A stretch of DNA of 64,000 bases from JAFIFT01 sp020051095 (GTDB taxonomy: Bacteria; Pseudomonadota; Gammaproteobacteria; Legionellales; Legionellaceae). The translations under genes were made by a program, and so were the position numbers. The notes below the pieces were generated by a model that was not told where the DNA came from, ran no database searches, and worked only from the letters and a program-made list of their open reading frames with translations. This document shows positions 7,990-17,851 of this stretch, piece by piece. The stretch covers positions 1-64,000 of the forward strand of contig NZ_CAXMZT010000006.1 in the NCBI RefSeq assembly GCF_964199965.1, read 5' to 3'. The stretch's first letter is position 1, and each line of letters opens with the position of its first letter.

Positions 7990-10413
7990 ATGCCCCCTAT
8001 CACTCGCGAAGACTTTCAACCTAAAAGCTGGAATGCTGAAAGTGAACAAACGACAAAGGAAGGCAAAAAACATGCCTTAGTCATTAAAACATCTCAAGAA
8101 TTGATAGCGCCATTAGTTATTGATTGCAATCAAAAGGCTACCGATACTCAAAGCCCATTAGCACTCATTGATGAAGCATTCAAAGGGGGGTCTGAATCAA
8201 AAGCCTATAATGGTATAAAAGATCATAAGGAACGAACATGGGGGTTGATATATCATTTAGCCGATGCATTCATTGATTATCGTGATACCCTTGACGAGGA
8301 AAATCAAAAAGATATTGAACCTATTTTAGAAAATCTACTAGCATTATGGAAAAACATTAAAGATAGCCAAGCCCGAGAAGATTTACTCAAAAATATGACA
8401 GATTGGCTTAAAAAGCCCCCTTCTATCGAGAATATTGATAACACGGGAAGGATGCTGGAAATTGGTTATTTTGTTCTGAATGGACTGTCTTCTGAATTAA
8501 GTACGTTTGGAAGTATTGAAAAATCCATTGCTAGTAGAATGGGTGTTGATTTGGGTACCTTGAAGAATACCCTTGATATCTCACTAAAACCACTCGTTGC
8601 CCAAAAATATCAACAAATATCTCTGATTAAGAAGCTATCCACTAGTCCTGAAAATGCTTTTGCAATTATCGCATCTGATCGGGAAAACGCCGCGAAGGTA
8701 TTATTAAGCAATATAAAATTAACTGAAGAAATCCTCAAAAGAGGAGACCAAGCCGCAAAAATTTTTATTTTGAATAATGACGCGTTAGTAGCAAAACTGA
8801 TTAGTGAAGATAGAAAAAATATCTATTCTTTGATTGAAGCTAATCCCAAAGAGGCTAAGACAGTTTTCGAAAAAAACACGAAAGTTCGGGATCAGATTGC
8901 CATTCTACTCGGTGCAGATTTAGATTTTACAAAAAAGTTGGCCGAGGATCTATTAACAAATAAACAGCTGTCTATCCTCGAACCAATATTTAAGGTCAAT
9001 TCAAAGCTTGCGCTTAAACTGAGTGGACAAGTTTCCTCAGATAGCGAACTCTCTCAATTTTTAAAACCATACGTCAAGTTAAGCGATGACCACGTAAAGA
9101 TGATTCAAGGCCTTGGCGGCAATGTTAACCTATCACTTTCAGCGATTGCAGAAAATGTGGCTATTCCAGACAATACCACCTCTCAAAAAAAAGCGCTTCA
9201 AGCGACATGCGAGCGATTACAAACGTTGGATAAAATATTGTCTTTAGATGATAGTCAATTAGTAATCGCCTTTTGGGAAGAATACAATACTCAAGAAAAG
9301 CTAGATACGCTTAAAAGTGATTTGTCCTCCTTGTCAGAAGCGAACAAAACTAACTTGCAAAGACATTTTAGATCCGTGTTTGTTGGTGGTATAACCGGCA
9401 TATTTGTTTCTGCCTATAGTTGGGTTCAAACCACCGCAAATCCTGAATTAACTGGGGGTGTCCCGCCTCTGTCTGGCATTTTAAGGGGGGCGGTGAAAGA
9501 TGCACTATCCTCTTCTCAACAGACATTACAGAATCAAGCACTTGAAATCATGCCAACATTTGTCGTTTCTGGCGAGTCAACGCCAGAAAAATTAAATTGT
9601 ATTAGCAACGTCTTAAAAGGCGAAACCAACGCAGAAATTATTATTAGGCTCACAGATGAGTTGAAATCCAACCTTGATAACTTGCCTTCTACCGACATTT
9701 TCACTGCAGATAGTGTTAGTGAGGCTATGTCGATATCTGTAAATTTATTCAACAGTGCAAATACAGATAAATTAGATAAGTTGGCTGAATACCAAAGAGT
9801 ACTTCGAGATTTTGATAGCGCGTTAGCAATCATTGACAACCACCAACGGATGGTAGATATACTGAAGCAAATTGCATCAAATATAAACCAGTTAGAAGAA
9901 AAAGGGGTAGATGTCGTTCAATTACGCCAAGCTTTTGATAGACAAGTTAAAGACACAATTAAGCATGGTGGGGATATTTATAAATCAATACCGACTAATT
10001 CATCAGCTAAGATTATGATTGATGCCTTACAAAAAGATTTAACAAACGCTAAGACATCCATTCAATTAAACAGGGATGGATCAGAAAAATTGTTTAAAGT
10101 CATTCGTGACAATAAAGATACAATTGAAGAAACTAGAAAGTACCTTCAAACAAGAAGCAGTACCTGGGCTCACTTTTTTATGAACATTTTTTCACCCAGT
10201 TATCGAGCAATGTACAAAAACCTGAAAGAGACTATCGAACAATATGATAACAAACAAATATCTGAGCCAGTTGCAGTGAAAGCAATTCAAAAGACTATCA
10301 CAGGCGACAAGGGCTATGACTCTGAAAAAATTGCAGGCATAAGAGAGCACATTGCCAAATCACCAACAATAGAACTCGATGACAACTCAACGCCGGCCAA
10401 TAGTAAACTTTGA
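7990..10413 (+). CDS. 807-aa helical-repeat protein, PmrA-regulated effector candidate
   Basis: GGGGAG ends ten bases before the ATG. The product is predicted to be almost wholly alpha-helical. Residues about 218-350 contain degenerate short helical repeats, with recurring NAxxVL, EEILKRG and SLIEANPKEAK-type turns, suggesting a superhelical protein-binding scaffold. A possible short hydrophobic stretch lies near residue 460 (VFVGGITGIFVSAY), a second amphipathic aromatic segment near residue 725 (THFF/NIFSPSYRAMY region), and the last 40 residues are polar. No signal peptide or catalytic motif is seen. Expression from a PmrA-like box supports assignment as a Dot/Icm substrate, since PmrA controls many effector genes in Legionella; translocation is inferred. 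The neighbours are decayed effector-like genes. Confidence 0.7.
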   Translation: MPPITREDFQPKSWNAESEQTTKEGKKHALVIKTSQELIAPLVIDCNQKATDTQSPLALIDEAFKGGSESKAYNGIKDHKERTWGLIYHLADAFIDYRDTLDEENQKDIEPILENLLALWKNIKDSQAREDLLKNMTDWLKKPPSIENIDNTGRMLEIGYFVLNGLSSELSTFGSIEKSIASRMGVDLGTLKNTLDISLKPLVAQKYQQISLIKKLSTSPENAFAIIASDRENAAKVLLSNIKLTEEILKRGDQAAKIFILNNDALVAKLISEDRKNIYSLIEANPKEAKTVFEKNTKVRDQIAILLGADLDFTKKLAEDLLTNKQLSILEPIFKVNSKLALKLSGQVSSDSELSQFLKPYVKLSDDHVKMIQGLGGNVNLSLSAIAENVAIPDNTTSQKKALQATCERLQTLDKILSLDDSQLVIAFWEEYNTQEKLDTLKSDLSSLSEANKTNLQRHFRSVFVGGITGIFVSAYSWVQTTANPELTGGVPPLSGILRGAVKDALSSSQQTLQNQALEIMPTFVVSGESTPEKLNCISNVLKGETNAEIIIRLTDELKSNLDNLPSTDIFTADSVSEAMSISVNLFNSANTDKLDKLAEYQRVLRDFDSALAIIDNHQRMVDILKQIASNINQLEEKGVDVVQLRQAFDRQVKDTIKHGGDIYKSIPTNSSAKIMIDALQKDLTNAKTSIQLNRDGSEKLFKVIRDNKDTIEETRKYLQTRSSTWAHFFMNIFSPSYRAMYKNLKETIEQYDNKQISEPVAVKAIQKTITGDKGYDSEKIAGIREHIAKSPTIELDDNSTPANSKL

Positions 10414-10512
10414 GCGTAACGCTTAAAAAAGTATGGAATATGAATTGCAAATAAATAATACCCACTGCCCTTATATTAAGAGCAGTTTAAGATCTGCCAA
10501 GCATGCAAGCAA

Positions 10513-10908
10513 TTAGGCAAAATAGCCTGCAAAATAAACTTGGTACAATAAAAACAAGCCGATAATTAGGAAAATTACCGTTGATATCGTCATTCTCGTT
10601 GGATGGTTGATAAAATAGTGTCCCATTTTAATGGCCGTTTCTGGACAGAAAAATCGGACCAGGCCACTTAGCAACACAAGCCATGAAAATAGCGTCACAA
10701 CCACTGGCCATCCCATCACCCAAACATTATGACTCGCGACCATGAGCAGTCCTAAAATGAGAGTAAATACAGCCAAGATAAAGACGAGACTGCGCTGTCC
10801 CATAATGTCTTGCATCACCGCTATTGAAGCATCACGTCGAAATAATGTAAACAGGCTGACGATGACCAAATACCAGCCAATGACAGTCGCCAAAAAGAGT
10901 GTATTCAT
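10513..10908 (-). CDS. Small four-helix inner-membrane protein
   Basis: A start at 10908 is chosen because AGGAGGAG lies directly upstream of this ATG; the longer frame begins inside that site. The 131-residue protein has four hydrophobic segments (about residues 3-22, 38-57, 64-85 and 105-126) separated by short, partly basic loops. No transporter signature or cofactor site is seen. It could be a stress-related or uncharacterised DUF membrane protein; I do not assign a function. The strong ribosome binding site suggests good expression. The gene is isolated between an effector candidate and a pseudogene. Confidence 0.7.
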   Translation of the reverse strand: MNTLFLATVIGWYLVIVSLFTLFRRDASIAVMQDIMGQRSLVFILAVFTLILGLLMVASHNVWVMGWPVVVTLFSWLVLLSGLVRFFCPETAIKMGHYFINHPTRMTISTVIFLIIGLFLLYQVYFAGYFA

Positions 10909-11103
10909 GTTAATCTCCTCCTTCAATTCCTCCTATTATAAGTTTAGTTGAAATTAACCTCTTAAATCAGAATCTATCTCATTGATTATCATTTTAGGGT
11001 GCGGAATCTAGGTCAGGAGCAGTCCTGGTGATAAGCTCCTCTTGATATGTTTATTTGTTTTTCATATAACGCATTCTTTATACCACATCGCCTGGAAGTA
11101 TTT

Positions 11104-12453
11104 ATGAAAACCCCGATGTTTGATATGGACTATTTATCCTTTTTCAATCACCACGGAATCAGGTTACGCCATAATAATTTGGAAACGGGGTTATCAGAAA
11201 AAAAGTAATGATTGTTCAGGCTATGGCGGCGATGCGGTTAGTCTTGCTTAAAATAAATAACAACACGGGGAATATTGCTAAATTTCAGACATTAGTTGAA
11301 GAATTTATATTACTCTGCTGCAACAGTTTTCATTTAACCGAAAACCACTTTCAAGATATCGCCCTGTCACTTATTGATAGAGGTGATGATGCGAGAGTTC
11401 CCTATGATTTTTACAATTACCCATTAGGTAAATGTGGAAAAGCCCCTTTTTCTGCTACAAAAAACATTAATGACCATCACATCAGAGCACTATGATCAAG
11501 AAGAACCAGAAAATGCTGTTTTGTAATTGCTACAAAAGCTTTGCAGTGAAATCAACGAATATAAATCAAACCAAATTCGCAAATTAATAGCGAAGGCTTC
11601 AGAAAATCAAGCAGTTAAAATCATTTTAGAAGATATATTGGCCCTTTATTCAAATATGATATTTCTGAGCAATCCGATTTATAGACATCTCATGGAACTG
11701 GCGAAATCCACCCATGATTTTGAAACAATTTCAGAAGCACAAGTTTTAAATTTAAAAAACCAAATCAGTGCTTTGAATCAAACCACAAAGAAAGGGAAAG
11801 AGCTTCTGTCAATCACCATTAAAGAATTTAATACCAGCAACTTATTCCAAGACAACTTAATGAAATCAGAAAATTTAACAGTCAACCCTTTGAATGATTT
11901 AACAACGAATAAATTATTGTTTTGCTTTGACCTAATTGAAAAATGGCCTGCTCCCCAACCCATGGAGCTGACTGAATATCAAAAATTAGAAAATGGTTTA
12001 AAAACCTTGCATCAAATGATTCAAGCAGTTCAATCGGACTATATCAAAGTCTTAAAGCCCTCCAACAACCAAATACAAACCCCTTTTGATGCAATTTTAC
12101 AAAAAGTCAGCAACGCGGATAAGGCACTTTCCCCAGACAATGATAAACAGCAAAATCAAAAGCTAATGGCTCAATGCTTAAAAGAAACGGTTGACGATAT
12201 ACATGCCATTATGAATGAATCAACCAATCAGTCATTACGAAATAGCACAAACCCAATTATCCGCTTTATCCCGTATTTATGGGATAATCTCACTTGGCTA
12301 CAAACTTGGTTTGACAGGCCAAAATCTACCTACGAAAAACAATGTGATTTGGTGGTTAATCAAATCAGCCTCTTTCAAAAAAGTAAATTGCTATCTGAAG
12401 CAAATGAGCAAGAAGCAGCACTTACTAATCAAACGGTTGATAACAGTTTCTAA
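11104..12453 (+). pseudogene. Decayed effector-like gene with several frame lesions
   Basis: A plausible start at 11104 opens 34 codons and stops at 11206. Coding-like sequence continues in another frame (about 11208-11460), shifts again to read MTITSEHYDQEEPENAVL (11470-11523), meets TAA at 11524-11526, and then runs open in the same frame to 12453. The final 308 codons encode a helical protein with a hydrophobic tryptophan-rich patch (RFIPYLWDNLTWLQTWF) before a polar tail, like its neighbours. The TTG at 11527 is unlikely to be a real start because coding character continues upstream through the stop. The family is unknown. At least two frameshifts and one nonsense change mark it as a pseudogene, though the last segment could still be made. 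Confidence 0.6.
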
Positions 12454-12586
12454 TCGCAACTATAGAGTCATGCGTAGCATGAGAGTTGGATTATCAGCCG
12501 AGATCATAGGCTCCTCTATGCCTTAGATATCCTAGGGTCGATTAAAGTGCTATAATTTTTTCAACTTTCACCTATCCAATATTCGC

Positions 12587-13783
12587 ATGAAGATATTAAT
12601 CTCTGGTGCCGGCATTGCCGGTCTTTCTTTGGCCTACTGGTTAAAACACTATGGCTTTGAGCCAACCATTGTGGAACGAGCGCCCGCGCTTTTAGTTGGC
12701 GGGTATAAATTAGATATTCGCGGCAGCGCCTTAGAAGTCATTCGCCGCATGGGGGTATATGAGAAATTAAAGCAATTAAATACCAACATGCAAAATGCAA
12801 TTTTAGTGAATAAACAGGGCAAAACCATTGAAGAGATGGATGGTGAAGCGTTTGGGCATCGGAGTGGCGATGATATCGAAGTGGTGCGTGAAGGTATTTG
12901 CCGAACGTTTTATGATCATTTATCCGGCATCGATATTTGGTTTGATGATGTCATTGAAGCAGTTGAACAAACCGATACGCATGTTGAAGTGAGTTTTAAA
13001 CATCGCAACAAGCAGTCATTTGATCTCGTAATCGGTGCAGATGGCCTTCACTCAACTGTTCGTCATTTGGTGTTTGGCGAGGAATCTCAGTGGCTCCATG
13101 ATTTAGGTGTGTATTTATGCGTTTATAATGCCCCAAATTATCTCCATTTAAACAACCAAGAGATGCAATTCACCGAAATTGGGCGCGTTGCTCAAGTGTG
13201 GAGCACCGGCGACAATCAACAAATGAAAGCTTGTTTTGGCTTTGTCAGCAAGGAAAAAGCGATTCCTCTGAAAGACCGAAAAGCGCATGAACAACGATTA
13301 AACCAAGCATTCCATGGCATTGACTGGGTGATGCCTAAGCTGCTTTCCTATCAAACTACGGGCGATGATTATTATTTTGATAAGGCTGCCCAAGTCAAAA
13401 TGCCGAGTTTTAGCAAAGGTCGGGTAACCTTAGTTGGAGACGCCGGCTACTGCGCCTCCCCTCTTTCAGGACAAGGCACAAGCCTAGCAATTATTGGTGC
13501 TTATATCTTGGCAGGCGAGTTAGCGCGAGAGAAAGATAATTTTGCCGCAGCATTTATGACTTATGAAGATGTCATGAAACCGTTCATTGAAAGCAACCAG
13601 CGCCTTGGTCAACAGGCTGCCAATATGATGAATAGCCAAGGGTTTATCAGTCAGGTGATTGGTAATTTTATTCAAAAAGCCTTGAAATATGCCCCTGGAA
13701 AATTAGTACGATGGATCATTAACATGTCCACCAAACGTATCCAAACCGTTGCCAATTCCATCCAAATTAAGGACTACCCGTAA
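12587..13783 (+). CDS. FAD-dependent monooxygenase (PHBH/UbiH-like)
   Basis: A 398-residue flavoprotein hydroxylase. The N-terminal GxGxxG Rossmann motif (GAGIAGLSLAYWL, residues 7-19) ends in an acidic ribose-binding residue (E30, VER). The DG motif is VIGADGLHSTVR near residue 150. The GD motif is VTLVGDAGYCASPLSGQG near residues 283-300. These define group A flavin monooxygenases, which use NAD(P)H and O2 to hydroxylate aromatic or related substrates; TetX-like tetracycline-modifying enzymes share this plan. The substrate cannot be told. It has no partner gene; the neighbouring LysR/MFS pair is 200 bases downstream and separate. No obvious Shine-Dalgarno precedes the ATG. Confidence 0.85.
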   Translation: MKILISGAGIAGLSLAYWLKHYGFEPTIVERAPALLVGGYKLDIRGSALEVIRRMGVYEKLKQLNTNMQNAILVNKQGKTIEEMDGEAFGHRSGDDIEVVREGICRTFYDHLSGIDIWFDDVIEAVEQTDTHVEVSFKHRNKQSFDLVIGADGLHSTVRHLVFGEESQWLHDLGVYLCVYNAPNYLHLNNQEMQFTEIGRVAQVWSTGDNQQMKACFGFVSKEKAIPLKDRKAHEQRLNQAFHGIDWVMPKLLSYQTTGDDYYFDKAAQVKMPSFSKGRVTLVGDAGYCASPLSGQGTSLAIIGAYILAGELAREKDNFAAAFMTYEDVMKPFIESNQRLGQQAANMMNSQGFISQVIGNFIQKALKYAPGKLVRWIINMSTKRIQTVANSIQIKDYP

Positions 13784-14007
13784 TCAGTGATTAATGATTG
13801 TGTGGACATTTGATATAAAAGCTCTTAACTAACTTCACAATTTATTTCCTATTTAAGCGCATCGGTCTTCTGGACTGCTTCGCGTTGCTCGTAGCGACAG
13901 AAAATTTAACTTGGGACGTTTTTTTCTGGACCTGTATAAAGGCTCGCAACGACTTTGATGTATGAATTTATCCAACACGGCGATGCTAAGTATCTAGGGA
14001 AATATCC

Positions 14008-14886
14008 TTAATTATTTGGCGCATCATCGACGAAATAGTCAACAAATGCCCTTATTTTGGGTTGTAAATAGCGTTGCTTTTGCCAATACATGTAGACTGT
14101 CTGGTCGACTAAACTGGCTTCGGGCAATAACTCAATTAAATCCCCTCGTTTTAGTGCATCCTTAACCACATAATCATGTAAATAGACAATCCCCAGCCCT
14201 TCTAAAGCAGCCATGAGCATCGCACCGCTATCATTAAACGTTAGGTAAGGATCAATTTCTAGTCGTTGATCTTGCCTAAATTGGATAACATCAACAGGTT
14301 CACGCATTGAATGAGTAATATAGCGGTGTTGATATAAATCATGCACCTGTGTGGGATTACCCTGTTGGCTTAAATACTTGGGGGTTGCACAAAGCACATA
14401 GCGCGTTTTGGTTATCCCTCGGCAAATATAATCAAGCTTACCAGGCATGGTCACACCAAAAATAATATCAATTGCTTCCGAAGCGAGATCCGGCATTCGT
14501 TCAGCGAGATCAAAGGTGAGTTTTAATTGCGGGTATTTTGTTAGAAATTGAGGTAGTTTCGGGATAAGATAATGATGGGCAAAGTATCGATTGCAAGAAA
14601 CGTTTAAACAACCTGATACATTTTTCTGGCTTGCAATTAATGCATTTTCTGCTTCAGATAAGGCGCTAAGAGCTTGCCGGCAATGGGATAAATAAAGCTG
14701 GCCTGCCTCGGTTAAACGAATTTGCCGCGTTGTACGATGTAAAAGCTTTACCCCCAATTCATATTCAAGCTGGGCAATTTGTCGACTGATTGCGGCTGTC
14801 GAGATTTTTTTTATCCTTGCCGCAGCCGAAAAGCCACCTTGCTCGACCACACAGATCAACGTCTGAACCGCATCAAATTTACTCAT
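14008..14886 (-). CDS. LysR-family transcriptional regulator
   Basis: A 292-residue LTTR of usual length. Residues 1-60 form the winged helix-turn-helix (FSAAARIKKISTAAISRQIA), and residues about 90-290 the periplasmic-binding-like effector domain. It is divergent from the MFS exporter gene at 14994 with a 107-base shared control region holding a palindromic candidate operator. The standard arrangement is autoregulation plus activation of the exporter on binding a small ligand. The substrate is unknown. It belongs to the CrgA/AaeR-like LTTR type by overall look. Confidence 0.9.
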   Translation of the reverse strand: MSKFDAVQTLICVVEQGGFSAAARIKKISTAAISRQIAQLEYELGVKLLHRTTRQIRLTEAGQLYLSHCRQALSALSEAENALIASQKNVSGCLNVSCNRYFAHHYLIPKLPQFLTKYPQLKLTFDLAERMPDLASEAIDIIFGVTMPGKLDYICRGITKTRYVLCATPKYLSQQGNPTQVHDLYQHRYITHSMREPVDVIQFRQDQRLEIDPYLTFNDSGAMLMAALEGLGIVYLHDYVVKDALKRGDLIELLPEASLVDQTVYMYWQKQRYLQPKIRAFVDYFVDDAPNN

Positions 14887-14902
14887 TTATTATTGCATTT
14901 TA

Positions 14903-14918
14903 GTTAATAGTTATTAAC
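14903..14918. promoter_or_regulatory. Candidate LysR operator between divergent genes
   Basis: GTTAATA and TATTAAC form perfect 7-base arms around GT, containing a T-N11-A core as expected for LysR-type sites. It lies 17 bases upstream of the regulator start and within the shared divergent promoter region of the LysR gene and the MFS gene. Confidence 0.5.
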
Positions 14919-14993
14919 ATTTTATCGAATTGTAAATTTATATGCAATTTATGATAATAGAATAACTATTTTGTATTTATTTAAAACGGTATA

Positions 14994-16217
14994 ATGATGA
15001 ACAACACCCCCTTCCCTTGGCTGACATTTTTGCTGATGATTTCATTTGCTTCGGTGAATGCCGTTATTCCAACACCGGCGCTGCCTGAAATCACCCATTA
15101 TTTTGAAATCAACAACGATCAAGTTCAATTATTGATGAGTCTTTATTTGATTGGCTACGCAGTTGGTCAGCTCATCTATGGGCCTCTTGCGAATCGATTG
15201 GGCAGAAAACCGGCGCTTTATGTTGGTATTCTTGTCCAGATTTTATCAAATATTGTTTGCATCATGGCTGGCGTCTTGCATTGCTTTAGCCTGTTACCCA
15301 TTGCGCGCTTATTTATGGGTTTGGGAGCCGGGGTCGGTTTAAAAATGGCTTTCACCCTGGTCAATGAAATGTGCAATAATCGCATCGCTGCAAAACGGAT
15401 TGCGATTCTTGTCATAGCGTTTGCCATTGCCCCCGGTTTAGCGGTTGGCATAAGCAGTGTCATTTTGAGCCTTTTTTCCTGGCAAGGATGTTTTTATTTT
15501 GCATTAGGCGATGGTCTAGTTATCTTGATACTCGTATCCCGTCTACAAGAAACGCTATCAACCCCTGATAATAATGCATTGAATATTTCATACTTAATAA
15601 CGAAATATCGACGCCAATTTCAAAATAAGTCGATTATTCAGGGCGGTGTACTACTAGGCTGTGCGAGCAGTTTTATTTACCTCTTTGCCACTTGGGCACC
15701 ATTCATTTCAATAACTGGCAATGGATACAGTGAAAAAACGTTTGCGTTGATGAATTTGCTCCCGACACTTGGCATGCTTTTTGGCGCAATCACCAGTGCT
15801 TATTTAACACATTTCTTTTCGTCTTCTTTTATCATGAAATTGGGCGTCCGATTTGCAACTTTTGGCGTCCTTACCATGTTATATGCTTATATCATCGATT
15901 TTAGTCTTGTTTATTCTTTATTTTTACCCATGACGTTAATTAATTTTGCCTTATCATTCGTATTTGCAAATGCATCCTCGTTGGCATTACGGCATTGTGA
16001 TGATACATCAAATGGCTCCGCAGTGATGAACTTTATTAATATGGGGATGACGGCAATCATCGTTCTTACAATTGGCCAGCTTCCGGCGTCACCTAAGTTA
16101 TTGGTAACAGGTTTTATTGGAATATCCTCGATTATGGCGCTAACTTTCAAGATTGATTCTGGCATATCAACGTCATTAACTCGGCAAGCTGACATAGAAA
16201 ACAATGCTGCCAACTAG
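14994..16217 (+). CDS. MFS drug exporter, Bcr/CflA type
   Basis: A 407-residue inner-membrane protein with about 12 hydrophobic helices. The motif A loop between helices 2 and 3 is GPLANRLGRKPALYVGI (residues about 62-78), typical of proton-coupled drug antiporters. The N-terminus (ITHYFEINNDQVQLLMSLYLIGYAVGQ) has the Bcr/CflA/DHA1 pattern. It probably expels an antibiotic or toxic metabolite under control of the divergent LysR regulator. Two adjacent ATGs (14994 and 14997) are possible starts. The substrate is not predictable. Confidence 0.85.
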   Translation: MMNNTPFPWLTFLLMISFASVNAVIPTPALPEITHYFEINNDQVQLLMSLYLIGYAVGQLIYGPLANRLGRKPALYVGILVQILSNIVCIMAGVLHCFSLLPIARLFMGLGAGVGLKMAFTLVNEMCNNRIAAKRIAILVIAFAIAPGLAVGISSVILSLFSWQGCFYFALGDGLVILILVSRLQETLSTPDNNALNISYLITKYRRQFQNKSIIQGGVLLGCASSFIYLFATWAPFISITGNGYSEKTFALMNLLPTLGMLFGAITSAYLTHFFSSSFIMKLGVRFATFGVLTMLYAYIIDFSLVYSLFLPMTLINFALSFVFANASSLALRHCDDTSNGSAVMNFINMGMTAIIVLTIGQLPASPKLLVTGFIGISSIMALTFKIDSGISTSLTRQADIENNAAN

Positions 16218-16240
16218 TCTTTCAATTCAATGGCATTTCG

Positions 16241-17476
16241 TTATATAGATTTCAGCATGTTATGTTGAACATAATGATCACGTGTTTCTTCGTGGAGACT
16301 TATCGCATCAACCCCTTGATTAAATTGGTTTAAAAGCCTCTGACAATCGTAGACGCGATCTGAAATAATGGTAAAAAGCGTATCGCTTTGTGGATTCCCG
16401 TGATAATAACTCATGTTTATCCACTCACCTAAATCTTGCGGCTGAATGCTCGATTCTTTTGAAAAGTGATTGAGACTATCATTGAAGGCTGTTTCATAGA
16501 GATTAGGATTAGACTCAAGATTATGGATTGCTTGCTCGACCATTGTAGCAAAGCCCTTGCGCATACTTAAACTGATCGGATTGTTACCGGATAGATCAAA
16601 CAAATTTTCAATAATTGTATGGGGAAGTAATGTGCCTACCCTCCCATCGAAAGGCAATGCAAACCGGTGTCGATAATCTTGTAAATAGTTACTTGTAAAG
16701 AAGCGATAATTGATTTTTTTACCTTTAGTAAAATTTTCATCGTCGATACAAAGACTATCATTGTGACGTCCCTTATAACTCAAATGACCACAAAATCCAA
16801 AATCCACAATGCAGGCTTTAAATTGATTATCAACTCGGATTTTTCCAGAGTTGAGAAACTTTGAATTTAAAATATCCCAGTGATTAAATATTAGGGCAGC
16901 AGCATAGATTTGACCAATAAAAAAAGCATCGTCCTCATTAAGATCTAATTGTTCTCGCCTTGGAATCTCACTATTTTCAAGCACTGCTCCAAATTTTTGG
17001 GTGACTTTTTGGTGTAAAAACTCATCAAAGTGACTAAGAATCTTTGACAAAAGTATCACCTGATTATTCTGGCCAACATGCAGATAGACCTCAGGGACCA
17101 CCATTAGATCACCAAACAGCCCTTTCATCACGTTGGGGATAAGCAATTCTAAAAATGCCCCCTCAAATTCAAGTGAAAAAATATGGCGTTTGGTTTTGGG
17201 GTCTAATTCATCAATGGCTTGTGGTGGAACATACCCGTTAAAAACGTCTTTTGCCGTTAACGGATCGGGGGATTTTGCAATATAACTGTGCCCTTCTTGG
17301 TCTTGCATTATGGTCTTTGGCGTAAATCCTTTGCTGATTAATTCAGAATCTTCAGGACTTAATTTCGACTTTTCTTTATATTCTATTCGTAAACTTCCGG
17401 GAAAGTTCAGCATAATTTTATCTTCAGCACATACATATTGGTCTATTTTAAACCATGCAGGATTGAGTGTAAACAT
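16241..17476 (-). CDS. Kinase-fold protein (HipA/PI-kinase-like motifs), effector candidate
   Basis: A 411-residue protein with spaced kinase-like motifs: YIAK (K68, candidate beta-3 lysine), an acidic helix near residues 104-111 (EFEGAFLELL), a catalytic-loop-like HWDILN (H199, D201, N204) and VDFG (D225-G227) as the metal-binding element. The order and spacing match HipA and phosphoinositide 3/4-kinase-like folds better than classical protein kinases. There is no signal peptide, membrane segment or neighbouring hipB. The ATG has AGAGAG upstream. It stands alone, convergent with the MFS gene. Legionella carries several such atypical kinases as effectors, so that role is plausible but inferred. 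The substrate is unknown. Confidence 0.6.
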   Translation of the reverse strand: MFTLNPAWFKIDQYVCAEDKIMLNFPGSLRIEYKEKSKLSPEDSELISKGFTPKTIMQDQEGHSYIAKSPDPLTAKDVFNGYVPPQAIDELDPKTKRHIFSLEFEGAFLELLIPNVMKGLFGDLMVVPEVYLHVGQNNQVILLSKILSHFDEFLHQKVTQKFGAVLENSEIPRREQLDLNEDDAFFIGQIYAAALIFNHWDILNSKFLNSGKIRVDNQFKACIVDFGFCGHLSYKGRHNDSLCIDDENFTKGKKINYRFFTSNYLQDYRHRFALPFDGRVGTLLPHTIIENLFDLSGNNPISLSMRKGFATMVEQAIHNLESNPNLYETAFNDSLNHFSKESSIQPQDLGEWINMSYYHGNPQSDTLFTIISDRVYDCQRLLNQFNQGVDAISLHEETRDHYVQHNMLKSI

Positions 17477-17851
17477 ACTCTCTTGAAGAGGTGGGATTTA
17501 TGCGAAGAAACGTCATAACCATACTAATAAAAGACCCTTCGTTTCGATGCTTATTTAAAGTAGTCCACATTTTCAAGACGAAGTTATTTCAACATAGCTT
17601 TAGCGTTATTGTTTCGCTTATGTGACTTCTTATTTCACTATTATGACAATCATCAAAACATCTTGTCTTAATTTATTTTCATCTATTCATAATCCATCTC
17701 TTTAATTAAATTTAAGCCCAGTTTCACGAATATTTGAACATTTTGTATTGACATTAATTTTAACCAGATGGTATTACTATTATTAGCATGATCGAATATG
17801 TGCTTATGCATCCTATTTTGAACCAGCTTGCCGCACCATGGAGGGTAGATT
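17477..17851. other. Divergent intergenic region between kinase-like and metallopeptidase genes
   Basis: An AT-rich, non-coding stretch of 375 bases. It holds a TTGACA promoter for the metallopeptidase gene (reported separately). No repeats or RNA genes are seen. Confidence 0.5.
17748..17777 (+). promoter_or_regulatory. Promoter of the metallopeptidase gene
   Basis: Consensus TTGACA (17748-17753) is followed after 18 bases by TATTAC (17772-17777). The leader to the ATG at 17852 is about 65 bases and ends in GGAGGG, a strong ribosome binding site. Confidence 0.55.

Noticed and set aside
12215..12526. Plus-strand 103-codon frame overlapping the effector-like pseudogene
   Set aside because: It is out of frame with the better coding sequence and has no independent start signal.
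13864..13960. Possible third copy of the 143-bp palindromic element
   Set aside because: Only one arm (CTGGACTGCTTCGCG...GCGACAG) is similar, the other is too diverged to define ends.
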